DNA of 64,000 bases, taken from positions 151,107,371-151,171,370 of the forward strand of contig CM024757.1 of NCBI GenBank assembly GCA_014218235.1, read 5' to 3'. A model generated the notes under the pieces. It did no database searches, was not told the origin of the DNA, and saw only the letters and a list, made by a program, of their open reading frames with translations. How positions within the stretch are numbered: position 1 is the stretch's first letter; every line of letters begins with the position of its first letter. Shown here in pieces: positions 1 through 10,907 of this stretch. The position numbers and the translations under genes were made by a program. This stretch comes from Colocasia esculenta. Its lineage: Eukaryota > Streptophyta > Magnoliopsida > Alismatales > Araceae.

Positions 1-451
1 ACAGGTTCAGTAGGCCGAGAGGACTCATAAATGGTGTCTTGAGTACTCAATGTTCGACATTGGCACTCACCTGTGCTAGTACAATGATTAACTGGGGCAA
101 AGAGGCGACTCCCCCTTTGTAGAAGCTTCAAACACTAGAAGCTCATAGTCTGAACTCTATTATAACAGAGTAAATTGACTCAGAACAAGCATCAAACAGG
201 TGGTGTGCATTCTGGGGCACACCACATCCCAACCAGCAGAATAAGGGGCAAAAGAAGACAGAGGAGACGATTTGCAGAGCAAGGAGCAGAGCCCCAACGA
301 TGACCAAAACATCCTTCACCCAAGGGTTTCACTTGCCACCCCAACAACGGCCAGACTTGCTATGGTTTCTACCGGAATCTATCTTGTTGCATACAGTTGG
401 ATAGGGGGAGTCCACACAGCTCACACTAGATCCAATGCTCTTATACCATGA
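1..451 (-). mobile_element. Internal fragment of a short-LTR, Copia-like retrotransposon
   Basis: Read on the minus strand, the segment starts just after a candidate LTR with TGGTATAAGAGC at about 436-447. This differs by one base from the initiator-Met tRNA primer site TGGTATCAGAGC used by most plant Copia elements. No gag reading frame can be recognised in the 450 bases left of it, so this is either untranslated leader or a decayed copy. The element continues past the left edge of the window. The assignment rests on primer-site position and LTR shape only. Confidence 0.4.
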
Positions 452-622
452 TGATTTTCATGGTTACATGATGCTGTGAGAGAGAGGAGTGAAAGAGAGA
501 AGAGGTGAGGGAAGAGATGTGCATAGGAAAGGGGATCACAACTATTATAGCACACACAGATCCTGATGGTATTATACTAACCTAACGACATGAAATAAAA
601 GATAGGAATTACCCTTGTTACA
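452..622 (-). repeat. Candidate 171-bp LTR of the fragment at 1-451
   Basis: On the minus strand this block starts TGTAACAAGGG and ends AAAATCA, giving TG...CA ends, and lies directly before the primer-site-like sequence. The length suits the short LTRs of some Copia lineages. No second copy is visible in the window. Its outer end overlaps the first copy of the target duplication of the neighbouring retroposon. Confidence 0.45.
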
Positions 623-636
623 CTATATAAAAGTTA

Positions 637-728
637 CGCCGAGTGGAGTGAGACCATCTTCTCCTGATGGGAGGAGGTGCACTCTCCTTGTTGCTGACCC
701 ATTGGTGGCTTTTTATAAAAAAAAAAAA
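637..728 (+). mobile_element. 92-bp SINE/LINE-tail retroposon with poly(A) and 16-bp target duplication
   Basis: The insert is flanked by exact copies of CACTATAAAAGTTA-type sequence: the 16 bases CACTATATAAAAGTTA occur at 621-636 and again at 729-744. It ends in an A run of about a dozen bases, as expected of target-primed reverse transcription. The body contains GGAGGTGCACTCTCC, which recurs in reverse orientation in a similar retroposon at about 27,546-27,651. It is too short for a full tRNA-derived SINE, so it is a short SINE or a 5'-truncated LINE tail. Confidence 0.75.
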
Positions 729-779
729 CACTATATAAAAGTTAGGGGTGTTCAAGGAAATAAACAAAAACAAGTTTAA

Positions 780-1192
780 GGCACTGTTTGGAAATGGGTC
801 TAGCAGCGATTTTGAGGTGAAAAGTTCTGACATCATATGAGTTTCCAAACAAACCCACATCATTTCGGCTTCCGTGCAAAGCAAATTTTGCAGGGAGGAG
901 AGCGATAGAGAGAACTGTCTATTTCTCTCTCACTTGCTGAAAAGCGGGTGTTGGCCCGCTTTTGGGAAGATTTTAAGCAATAGCGACGGTATGAGGAGCA
1001 AAAGTGACGAAATCAACATTTTTTTAATTTTTTCATCACACTTTCGCAGCTCCCAACACAGGCGACAACGGCCTCGTTGTTGGTGCGCGCATAACGCGTG
1101 CGAATCATGTCCGTGCGGCGTTTACGGTGGAAATCGGTTTTTGCCGATTTTTGCCGATTTTTACTTTTTGCTAATCGTTCCCAAACAGTGCC
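780..1192. mobile_element. Tourist-type (PIF/Harbinger) MITE, 413 bp
   Basis: The ends are inverted repeats: GGCACTGTTTGGAAA at the left and, on the opposite strand, GGCACTGTTTGGGAA at the right. The element is flanked by the 3-bp duplication TAA (777-779 and 1,193-1,195), the classic signature of PIF/Harbinger elements. It has no transposase frame. Short reading frames inside it are incidental. Confidence 0.85.
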
Positions 1193-1195
1193 TAA

Positions 1196-3640
1196 GTTAA
1201 CCGGATTGTCTGATAATGAACCAATGCCCCATTCAAGAGTTTAAGTTAACTGGATCCAGTCTAATAGGTCTGGTAATAAACCTAAGCGGGTTTCACCCGC
1301 CTACAACCTCATATTGCTGAATAATGAGGGGCAAGTCTGCACAATGGAGAGAACTTGGGGAAAAAGGAAAGCTTAAGTAAGAGAAGGGGGACTCCCCAAT
1401 AGAACAATCCAACAAAGTCGCTGCCCTCAAAAGAGGTTTGTAGCATCTCGGGTTTTCGGATCGTGGTTTGCGGGCTTTGGGTTGGCCCAGGCCCTTGTGG
1501 GTGCTTTGGGGGTGCCGTATAACCTAGTCGGGACCTTCCCCTAGAGATTTTGGAGGTGTTTCTGGTTGGAGCTTAGTCGCGGTCATTAGGAGTGGCGCAA
1601 CTAGCTTTTGTCATTTTTTTGCGTCCTGGGTGCGCTTGGTAGGCTAGTAGCATCTAACTAGGGGTGCCACGTAGCATTCTTGCATGTCTTGAGTCGCGGA
1701 TGATCAACTTACTACGTTTTGGTAGTGCACCTGTCTACGCTAATAGTTGCTTGCATATGTGCCACGTGTCAGGCTATGTAAATCCCTATCACGCTTAGGG
1801 TGAGTGATGTGACTAGAGTCACACTCATTGCCCCCGATGAGCCTTTATATGCTAGCTAGTTCTTAGTCGACCTAGCTCTTCTCCCTCTCATCCTCTTCGG
1901 CAAAACCCCCTCTCCCACCCTCTCCCACTTAGTCCGGCAGGTGACGGCAAGTTGGAGATGTGGCGGTGGTGATCGTGTGTCTCTCGTCGGTGAGGTGACG
2001 ACGTGAACATGGTTGGATCGACGAGAAGGAGGCAACCAAGAGATGTAAAGGCCTTAATGGGTTGGTGTTCGCGTTTTCGGAGGTAGGGTGAAGATTTGTG
2101 GTTGTATGCTTGTGCTTCTTGGCATTTTGAGCACCGTAGGTTTCATGTATGTGAGAACGGGTTTATTTTTGTGTTGAATGTGTGGTTTCCATACAATGGG
2201 GTGTGAGGTTGGATTTGGGTGAGTTGGTGGTTTGATCCGAGGATTGAGGGATTGCATGTGTGTTTTTCAGGTTCTGGGAGTCTTATCGACCCTCCCTCTC
2301 TCCTTTTCTATAGTTTTTCGATGGTTTGTAGGCTGAAATGGTCTTGAATGGTGTGCTGGGGTTCACCTAGTGCTCTAGGTGCTGTCGTGCCATATCGCAT
2401 AAGCGCATTTAGAAACGCGGCTTCTTACAGTGATCCAATTGTGGTTTGCCAAAGAACCGCAACTTAAGTTGCGGTGGGTGTCTCAGGCATAACTCTGGGG
2501 AGATGTCCAACTTGGTTTCTGTGTGAGCTTGGCTGTTGGGGCAGAGTTTGGGAGTGTGTCTAGGTTCCCCTGTGTTGGCATGATCCTCTGTGGCTGTGTG
2601 TGTGTCCTCGTATGACATTCGATCACCTTGGTTTTTGTGTTAGAATGTAGTCCATATGGGTGCCATATTTGGGGCGGGGACAACACGGGCATGGTGTTGG
2701 GTTGTCGTCGCCTTGGGGCCGTAGGTTGCCTCTGTTGTTTCGCGTGTGGTTGAGAGTGGTGCTCTCCGCACAAAGTGGGCAGTGATTGTGTTTTTGAGGT
2801 CATCCTCAAGAGTTATGCCTGATGTCCGAGCCTCCTGCAAGTTGGTCTTAGTGGTTGTGGGCCTGTAGGGAGTTGTTTTTTGGTGTCTTGATGCTTGTGG
2901 AGGGATCAGTGTGCTACCGGCTTAGTGTCTTGGCACGCTCGTGGTCGGTGGTTGGCTGCCCAGAGGGCTATGTGTCGTGGAGGTGCTTGGAGGAGCACGT
3001 TCGGGGCGTCGATTGTGTGTAGGGTGTTGTGTCTGTGGGACTGTAGTGGTAGTCCTTGCGTCTCTGTGAGCGGTGGTCATAGATGTTGGTTCTTAGCATG
3101 GCCTTCCACTAGTCAGGTACCCCGGTGCGGCGGCACTACGACTAGGTGGGTTGAGTGGTTGGAGTTTCATGCCTGGGACATGATGGAGATTTGGTCATTT
3201 TCCTAACTTCCCCTCTTGTTAAGCCTACATCTGGGTGGAGGGAGAGATAGTTGGGATCGTGTCCTAGGGATGCTATAGTACACTTGTGACTGGGGGTGTA
3301 GGCACCTAGTAGGTTGGGTCTTAGTGGGTCCTTGGTCTATCCCTTTCTTTCTCGCATGCCTCACCCTAGAAGGTTTGGAGCCTAGTTAGGGAAGGCACGA
3401 GAGCCCATAGTAAGGCTGTGGTTTGCCAGTAATGTGGTGTAGCTTCACTACCTCGCTTGATGTGTTGAGGGGATATGCGCGGAGTTGTATTCGGAAGGTT
3501 GAGATGCCAGTGGGCGCCTTGACTGCGAAACTAGTGGTTAGAGTTGTGGTGTTATCCTAATGAGTCTTGGGAGGATATCTAGGGTTAGCAGGTGTTGGCT
3601 GCCCAGGCAGAAGTCTGGGTTAGTGTAGCATGTTGGTGTG
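1196..3640. other. Unassigned region with strong G/T strand bias
   Basis: I find no gene here. From about 1,440 to 3,640 the plus strand is visibly rich in G and T, and the minus strand in C and A. All long frames are low-complexity consequences of that bias. A TATA-like CCTTTATATGC lies near 1,841-1,851, followed by a pyrimidine-rich stretch, so a promoter or LTR leader is possible. No terminal repeats or target duplications were found. At 1,193-1,310 there is a short imperfect duplication (TAAGTTAACYGGAT, then RATAATGAACC/RATAATAAACC-like sequence). Confidence 0.4.
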
Positions 3641-4239
3641 CTGTCGGACACCGAAAATTCTCTCTTCTCTTTCTTTTCTTTCTTTCTGTTTTGTTTTTGC
3701 AGACGTGCCAGTCTGTACAACAACAAATTTGGGGTTCACTTAATGTAGGTATTTTACATGTCCATTTACTGGACAACATTATTCTGCGCATTTATTTTAT
3801 TAGGCGATTAGGGTTTCATGTACTGGACTTTTCCCCACCGACCAAAGTCGATGTTAATTTACATCGAGTTGAACTCGAACACTTTTGATTCTCTATCAAA
3901 GAACGCCTTTTATCTTTGTTTGTTGTGACAATGACCTTAATGGTCGCCCTTTGTGGTACACACTCTTTCAAATGAAATTAAAAACTTTAATACTTGTACA
4001 CATGTAATTTAAATTACAATTGGTCTTTCAAGACCTGTACAAGTGGTCCCAATTATATAATCGGGTCTTCAAAACCGCATTTGGTCACGATCAGATGCTT
4101 CTAAATTTGCTTCTGCCATGATTAGATCGTTGGATTTGGACTTCATCACAATGAGACTGTTGGATCGCTAAGATGATCACTACCAGTTCATTATGTTTGC
4201 TTCATGGTCACCATCACCATTTGATTGTAACAAAACCTT
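3641..4239. other. Unassigned AT-richer intergenic sequence
   Basis: This is ordinary-complexity sequence after a pyrimidine-rich tract (3,660-3,700). No coding frame, terminal repeats or RNA gene could be supported. Confidence 0.4.
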
Positions 4240-6280
4240 TAAGCGGTCTGGCTAGGTTTTTGCAAGTTTGTACCATTTCTGGGTGTTTCTACCATTTTTC
4301 GATATCCCGAGGCCTTTCCAATCATTTGTTGACTTCTTGAGGTATACTTGTCAAGTCTTGACTTCCTGGAACTTTTAGGTCATGTCTTGACCTTCTAGGG
4401 CTTTTCAGAAACTTTTTGACCTTCCAGGGCTTTCCAGAAACTTCTTGACATTTCCAAGGATTCCTACCATTTCTTAGCTCCCAAAACTTGGAATGGCCAG
4501 CCATAAGCCGGGCCCAGGAGAGCGCACGCTGCTTCAGAGAAGCGAAGTGTGTACAGCTCCACCAAGCCGTGCAAACAACATAAGCCGGGCAGTTTCCTCC
4601 CTTTGAAGGGACTTTTTTACAACTTCTTGCCTTTAAGGAGCTTTCTGCAGTTTCCTTGCCCTTCAAGGACTTTTCGACAATTTTCCACCCTTTGAAGAGT
4701 TTTGCGACAATTCTCTGCCCTTTTTGGGACTTTTGCAACCCTTCAATATCCGGGTGTTTCTGCAAATATTAGCCACTGTAGAGGTATTCTTTAGTTTCAC
4801 ATTGAAAGATAGTGAGAACAAGTGTGTGCTTATCAGCAAGAGTCTCACCTCTTCTCCAAAGAAGACCTTTTTAAAGGACAAAACCCCAAGCATGGGGACA
4901 ATACCTCTTGGGAGGCACACTTAAATCACGTCTCTTCATTGGCGCCGTCTGTGGGAACGAACGAGAGGCCATGCGCCCTACCCGAGCGTCTCATCTTCAT
5001 GAGACCCGCACACCCTTATCCTTACTGGGGGGCTGTGTAGAGGTATTCTTTAGTCCCACATTGAAAGATAGTGAGAACAAGTGTGTGCTTATCAGCAAGA
5101 GTCTCACCTCTTCTCTCAAGAGGGCCCTTTTAAAGGACAAAATCCCAAGCATGGGGACAATACCTCTTGGGAGGCACACTTAAATCACGTCTCTTCAGCC
5201 GCCATGATCCGAGAACTGAAAACTTGGCCAATGTTGTCTTTTGAAGAAGTGACCCGGAGGAGATTTGCACAACATTGTATCCATGACTGTTCAAGAGCTC
5301 CTCGCCGTTTTCTGACATTTCCAAACACTTCTGCTATTTCTTGGCCATTTCAGACCTTCTACTATCGACTGACATCCTCGGGTCTTTTCCGTCATTTCTT
5401 GACTTTTCGAAGCAGTTTTGGATATTTCTGCCATTAACTGACTTTCCCCGGATGCTTCTGTCATTTCCTGGCCTTCTCGGACATTTTTGCCATTTCTTGG
5501 CTCTTCCGAGTAGTCCCGGATACTTCCATCATTGATTGGCTTTCTTGGGTGCTGCTGTCATTTCTTGGCGTTCCTGAGTGCTTCAGTCATTTATTGACTT
5601 TCTCAAGTGTCTTCGCCATTTATTAACATACTCGAACATTTCTGTCTTTTATTGACTTCTCCGAGCAGTTCTGGGTATTTCTGTCATTGGTTGACTTTTC
5701 GGAGCATCTTTAGCAACTGTGGTATTAACCCAGGCCTGATCCAGGTGAGCGCACGCCACTTTAGAAAAGTGACATAGATATCGCTCCACCGAGTTGCGCC
5801 AACGGCATTCTCGCTTTGAGCTCTATCGCCTTTGGAGCTTGCTAAGGGCTTCGTGCCATTTTCTAGATTGACTAAGGGCTTCCATACAATTTCCAAACTC
5901 TGTGAGGGTGTACATGTAGTTTTCCTCTAAACTGGAGTATTTCTGCCATTTTTCCAACAGTAGGGGTACTTATGCAATTTTCCCCTAAATAGAGTGCTTC
6001 TGCAATTTCTGCACCTTTCAGGGGTCTTTCTGCAGTTTTCTGGGTAGCAGAGAGACCTCCTTGCAATTTTGCACCCTTTGGGGACTTTTTTTGCGATTTC
6101 CAACCCTTCAGGGACATTTTTGCACTTTTCCCCGCAAACTGGGGTATTTATGCAATTCTCCCCATCCCAGAGGTATTTATGCAATTTTTTGCTCTTCCCG
6201 GGGCCTTTATGTGATTTCCCACAAGCCGGGAGTTTTTGTGTAATTTTCCAGATAGCAGGGACATTTCTGCTATTTCCCCC
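4240..6280. repeat. Decayed tandem repeat zone built on TTTCTGCCATTTCTTG-like units
   Basis: Units of roughly 30-40 bases recur with many substitutions. They combine TTTCTG(C/T)CATTTCTTG(A/G) with CTTTCYRRG and a C/G-rich link. A longer motif occurs twice, near 4,515-4,570 and 5,745-5,805. It contains GAGCGCACGC, then an AGAARAGYGA block, then GCTCCACC. This suggests a higher-order unit of about 1.2 kb, part of which is the inserted TRIM. No open frame is credible across it. I inferred the period by eye. Confidence 0.55.
4777..5197 (+). mobile_element. TRIM (terminal-repeat retrotransposon in miniature), 421 bp
   Basis: Two 162-bp LTRs (4,777-4,938 and 5,036-5,197) start TGTAGAGG and end TCTTCA and differ at only about a dozen positions. 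The first is followed at once by TTGGCGCCGTCTGTGGG, a primer-binding type known from plant LTR elements. ACTGGGGGGC, a short polypurine tract, precedes the second. The internal region is 97 bp with no coding capacity, which is the definition of a TRIM. Flanking 5-mers GCCAC and GCCGC match at four of five bases, a target duplication with one change. Mobility would depend on proteins supplied by another element. Confidence 0.9.
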
Positions 6281-6740
6281 CTAACCGGGGACCGGAGGTG
6301 GTGCCTCCGGTTGGGTTTTGGACCGGAGGTGGGTCCCTCTGGTTGGGGTATGGAGAGGGATCGGAGGTGGGGGTCCAAAAGAGCCCTTGGAGGGGCCAAG
6401 AGTGGAGAGGCCAAAGGAGCCCAAGGGAGATGGGGGGTCCAAAGACCCCTTGGAGATGGGGGGCCAAAAGACCTCCGGTTGAGTGGGGGGCCGGAGGTAC
6501 CCCACCTCCGGTTCGGAGAGCAGGGGGGGGGGGACCAGAAGCACCCCAGCTCGGTGGAGGTGGGGTGGACTGGAGATGGGTGCCTTTGGTTGGGGGTGCA
6601 ACTTGAGGCACCCCCCCTCCGTTTGGTGGGATACCGAAGGTATCCCCTCTAGTTTGGAAGGGGTGGAGGGGGGGGGGCTCCGGTTGGAGCTCCAACCGGA
6701 GGTACCCCACCTCTGGTTGGGCTCCAACCGGATGTGCCCC
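6281..6740. repeat. G-rich minisatellite with CCGGAGGTGGG/CCTCCGGTTGG units
   Basis: Units such as CCGGAGGTGGG and the nearly complementary CCTCCGGTTGG alternate irregularly, so the tract is both tandemly repeated and self-complementary. Long open frames exist on both strands because stop codons are rare in such DNA. I regard them as spurious. Confidence 0.7.
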
Positions 6741-7040
6741 ATTTGGGGGGATTTTTGGTTTTTTTTTCAGAAAATTTTGGAGTTTTGGGGAATTTTGGTG
6801 TTTTGGGGAGATTTTTGATATTTTCGGAATTTTTGAGAATTTCTGGGAATTTTTAGAAATGGGTATTTTCTGAGAATTTTGGGTTTTGAATATTTTGGAG
6901 TTTTGGGTTTTGGAAAATTGGAGATTTTTCTAGAAATGAGAGTTTTGGGAAATTTATGAGTTTGGGATTTTTTGGGGGTTTTGGGTATTTTGGTATTTTT
7001 GGGAATTTAGGATTTTGGAGTTTGTGGGTATTTTTTGGGT
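6741..7040 (+). repeat. T/G-rich simple-like repeat (TTTTGGGGAATTTT units)
   Basis: Short units of TTTTGGGG, GAATTTTGG and TATTTTGGG repeat with length variation. This follows directly from the G-rich minisatellite and looks like part of the same decayed repeat complex. Confidence 0.65.
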
Positions 7041-7998
7041 ATGGAAATATTCGGTGCCAACATGTGCATAGCAGCGTGCCCTTGCGGTAGGCTAGGGTTG
7101 TGGTTATGATGCTTCTGTCAAGTTGCTGCGAGTATGTTGCGGCACTGTGTTGCAAGATATGTTGTTCAAGGCAGTTATGAATCCATGGCAAAGATGACTT
7201 TGTTTCTGCCGTCATATAACCACCATGGCTGGCCTACGGCAAAATGATGAAATTGGATCATCCGCCACAGGTAGTTGATGCTTGTGCATGGGCATGCTTT
7301 GCACACTGGGTTGCGCTGGCAGGTGTGCTAGTGGCCACGTTGTATTGTGCTAGCAGTGTGTTGGTGCCTTGGTGGCTGTGTGCGTGCATGCCGTGCACTC
7401 TACTGCAGGATAGGCGTTGGACTGCATTGGCTGGTGCCATGATCCTACAGAGAGGATGACTAGCTCTCCTGGGTGGTCTGTACATGCTACTGCATGTGCT
7501 ACAGTATAAGACTGTAGTGTTGCTGGCTATGAGCATCTCATGTGACCCTATCTCAGAGCCACCTTCCTCCATCTCAGAAAAGACAAGAAAATTTCTGAAA
7601 TTCATGTTCAAAATTGACCAGTAATTAAAAAAAGAGAATTATTATAGTGAGTAGGGTAACGGTAACTCTACCATGATTCCTAAGACAACTTACGCCCAAA
7701 ACACCCTTGAACTCTTAGATTTGGTGCAAAAATGACTATGGTCAAAATCGAGAATCATTTTTTATTTCCCCTTCTTCATTAGTCCATGTGCCATAACACC
7801 AATGCTGCCACCCCCCCCCCCCCCCCACCCACCCACCTGAGTATTAACAATTATCAGCTATCTAAAAAGGAAGGAATGCTATCAGCCGATTTGAAAGGGA
7901 TCTCAGCAGATTTGGATGTGATCTCATCAGATCTGTCAGCATATTTGCATGGGATCTTCGCAGATATGAATGGAATGCTGCTGGGGTGATGTGCAGAC
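7041..7998. other. Unassigned intergenic sequence with a 16-base C run
   Basis: No gene is supported. A run of 16 C occupies 7,811-7,826. From 7,880 to 7,980 there is a loose tandem of GATCTCAGCAGAT-like phrases, with spacing near 36 bases, ending next to the fold-back element. Confidence 0.4.
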
Positions 7999-8387
7999 CA
8001 TGGTTAGCAGAATCAGCCGATCCCGATCTGAATCGGCCGATTCCATGGGGGTAGGCCTCTGGATTGCAGAAATTCTGGCCGAATCAGCTAGAATCGGACC
8101 AAATTGATCTGGGTCGGCTCAGATCGGCTTGGAAAGCCGATCTGGCTGATTCTGCCAATCAAATTTTTTTTCTTGTATATATTGGTAATACATGCATTAA
8201 ACTATCATTTCACATATATAAATTAGTACATATGTGTATATATACGCAAATCAATATGTCTAATATGATTGTGCACATTAATTTACATATTTATGGATAT
8301 AAGTACACAAACACAGGTAGACATGTATAGGACATGATTTTTTTAAAAGTATATGACATACAATTTATGTAATATATATCATATTTG

Positions 8388-8398
<11 letters not shown>

Positions 8399-8424
<26 letters not shown>
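8399..8424 (+). repeat. (TG)n microsatellite
   Basis: About 13 TG units follow a TA-rich stretch inside the broken fold-back element. Confidence 0.95.
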
Positions 8425-8425
<1 letters not shown>

Positions 8426-9054
8426 ATTAGTATTATGTATATGTATACATTCATTGTGTGTATATATGTATATGTTGTGTTTACATTAATATATGATTGT
8501 ATGTACGATTGTAAGTTGTTGAACCCAAAAAATTCCCTCGTGGATTATACAATCCCGGAAATACTTGCTTTGAATATTTAGAGCAAGTACATGGGGAGGA
8601 AAATATTTATTCAAAGTCCCGGATGAAGATAATCCTCAAATCTATTTATTCTAAATTTTAAGGATGAATAAATGAAAAAGAAAATATTTATTCTGAATTT
8701 TCGGAATATATGGCCAGCAGAAAATGAAATATTTCTGCGACGTCATCCAAACTTCGAGAAAAGTCTCTCTGGGTCAAGCCGGAGCAGAAATCAATTTATT
8801 CCCGTTGTTTTCGAATTAAAGGTCCCTCCGGGTGAACAATTTTTAATGTCCCGGAATGATCCTACGGAAGTCGTCCTACGTGGCACGCGATATGATGTGT
8901 GTGAGGGCTCCGTCCGTACCCATGTCGACCAAAAAAATGACATGGTATCGACATAGATCCTCGCACAAGCTAACAAACAATATTCCCCCGTTTCAAAACA
9001 AGCCATGTGGAAAAGGACATGCACATGGGGGGAGGTTTTTATAAAAGAGAGAGC

Positions 9055-9395
9055 CCGGGGGGCCCATGGGAGCCTCCACCAGTGGGGACCCCCACCGGTG
9101 GGTCCCTCCACCTCGCGGTGAGGGAGGCCGGTGGGTTCCCCATTGGTCCTCACCCATGGTGGGGGCCTCCACCAGTGGGAACCCCCACCGGTGGGACTCC
9201 CTACGGCGCGGTGAGGTGGGGAGACTGGTGGGGTTTCCAACTGGTCCCACCCGCAGTGGGAACCCCACGGACCGGTGGGAAACCCCACCGGTGGGCCTTC
9301 CCATCGCGCGGTGGGGAGACCGGTGGGGAGTGGGAGTCCCCACCAGTTGGATAGCCCACTGGTGGGATGGCCCATTGGTGGGGGGCTCCCGGCGC
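9055..9395. repeat. Palindromic GC-rich minisatellite (CCCACCGGTGGG units)
   Basis: Repeats of CCACCAGTGGGRACCCCCACCGGTGGG and related forms run for about 340 bases, interleaved with CGCGGTGRGG. The core CCCACCGGTGGG is a perfect 12-bp palindrome and occurs several times, so either strand can fold into a series of hairpins. Open frames on both strands here are by-products. Confidence 0.8.
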
Positions 9396-9509
9396 CTCTA
9401 ACCAAAAAAATAAATAAATACAGAAATTAAATGACATACCTTAGTGGAGATCTCTGCCGGTGGGATGATTCAGATGACTGGTGAGCTGTCCACCTCCCCA
9501 CCCAATCCC

Positions 9510-9519
9510 CTATATAAGG
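9510..9519 (+). promoter_or_regulatory. TATA-box-like element
   Basis: CTATATAAGG is followed about 30 bases later by an A-rich, purine-rich leader. It is placed as expected for the U3/R boundary if the surrounding block is an LTR. No downstream gene was identified. Confidence 0.35.
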
Positions 9520-10907
9520 AAGCCAACACCAACGAAGAAGAGGAGGAAAAAACATGGCCAAGTGAGGGAGCTTGCTGAAATCGCCCAAGCTTCTCCCTGC
9601 TGAAGTGTAAGTGTTTGTTTTCTTTTTTGACTTCAGGCATGGCTATATATTAAGCCATGTTCTTTTGTAAATAAGTCCCTGGAGGTTTATAAATCACCCC
9701 ATGGACCATTCTTTGTCAAGTTCATGTTCTCATAAAAAAAATGAATGGAAGAAATGCACCAAATGTTCTCATTGGATGTACATATGACGGAGGGTATTAT
9801 TTCTGTGTAATATTGATACAGAAAATTACAAATAAATCCTGTCTTTTGTTTATTTGTGTAAATGACCAAGAGAAATAGAGAACCATCCAAACTTAACCTT
9901 TCCCGACGAAATAATGATGAAGAATAATTCTGGAAATTCAGAAATGATGTTTTAAGGGGTAGTATCCAATAAAATAATTTACAAAACAGTCCCTATTCAT
10001 GGAAAATTGCGAATTAACCCCCACATGCAAGAAAATGTCAAAACAGTCCAAAAAGGTGGAAGAATTTACAAATCAGTTCTTACCTTTCTTGGGAGAATTG
10101 GGGAGGATATGTGGGTTATCTATCCTCGTCCATTCGGACGGTGTTTTCATAAATTACTTGTTTGCAAATAAAGGGTCTAAGCACGTATTAAAGGTCTTCG
10201 AGTTCTCCTCGATGTAAAAGAAACGTCGATTTCGATCAATGGGGAATGGTCCAGCGCACAAACTCATCATCATCTGAAACTCATGCGTGGAAGGCGATGG
10301 TGAACCCCTAAGTAATGCACTTCTATATTCTTGGGGGTCTCGAGTCCATATTTTCCACCATTGATATACCCATTTCAAAAAGAACATGAACGATATATAT
10401 TTATTGTTCATCTTTTTTTAACATACGTTAATACACATATGTATAAAGTGTTCATTCATATGATGTATATTATAAAGATATGCATTTTAATTGTTTGTAC
10501 ATTCAAAAAAACACTTTTTAATACGGCGAATCCAGGATTGGCCGGACTTCCAGCAGATCGGCTGATCCGATGTAGTAATGATAGTATCTTGCATCTAAAC
10601 TAGTGGCTTATCTTTTTATGTAGTTCAGAAGAATCTTTCTTTGCAGATTGTTTTTGTGTGAAATAAGCTCTTCCACTTGTAAAATTTTAACCATCTGAAT
10701 GCAATTGAAATGAGAAAGAATTGCATATTTCCGGAACCTGGATGTGAGGCTGGGGCTTTGCGGCAGAAAGAGAAGCTGGTTTAGGGTGAGCTCATGTATG
10801 AGCAAAGGGGAAGGTATCTGTGGCTTATTGAAAGACTGCCATTTCTAAGTTCATTGCTCACTTCCATTTCTTGATTTGGTTTCAACTGTTGTTTCTCATG
10901 TACTATG

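Larger units (their letters stand above)
8509..10430. mobile_element. Unclassified 1.9-kb inserted block, possibly a solo LTR
   Basis: This block separates two phrases that are adjacent in the related element at about 17,478-17,495. It begins near TGTTGAACCC at 8,518, a start typical of plant LTRs, and contains TATA-box-like CTATATAAGG at about 9,510-9,519 followed by a short leader. No second copy, primer site or pol frame is present. The right end is not sharply defined, and I did not find a clear 5-bp duplication. Solo LTR is the best reading, and an internally deleted retroelement is the alternative. Confidence 0.35.
7999..10572. mobile_element. Broken copy of a hAT-like fold-back element, interrupted by a 1.9-kb block
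   Basis: The left piece (7,999-8,508) carries GAATCGGCCGATTC, then GGGGTAGGCC, TGGATTGC and AGAAATTCTGG, matching the right arm of the intact element at 17,191-18,356 read in reverse. The right piece (about 10,430-10,572) carries ACACATATGTATAAAGTGTT and GGATCAGCCGATCTGCTGG (minus strand), matching its left arm. In the intact copy the two joining phrases lie about ten bases apart, so 8,509-10,430 is foreign or the intact copy has lost it. I see no convincing target duplication for this copy. Confidence 0.55.

Noticed and set aside
436..447. Whether the sequence near 440 is a tRNA gene fragment
   Set aside because: Only the dozen bases complementary to the initiator-Met tRNA 3' end are present, with no cloverleaf, so it is read as a primer-binding site.
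6236..6742. Several long overlapping ORFs on both strands (Gly-rich on plus, Pro-rich on minus)
   Set aside because: They lie in a low-complexity GC-rich array where stop codons are rare. They have no domain, and frames in all directions are equally open.
8791..9405. 204-codon minus-strand ORF and its companions
   Set aside because: Most of it is translation of the CCCACCGGTGGG minisatellite. Repetitive Pro/Gly/Trp content and equal openness on both strands argue against a gene.
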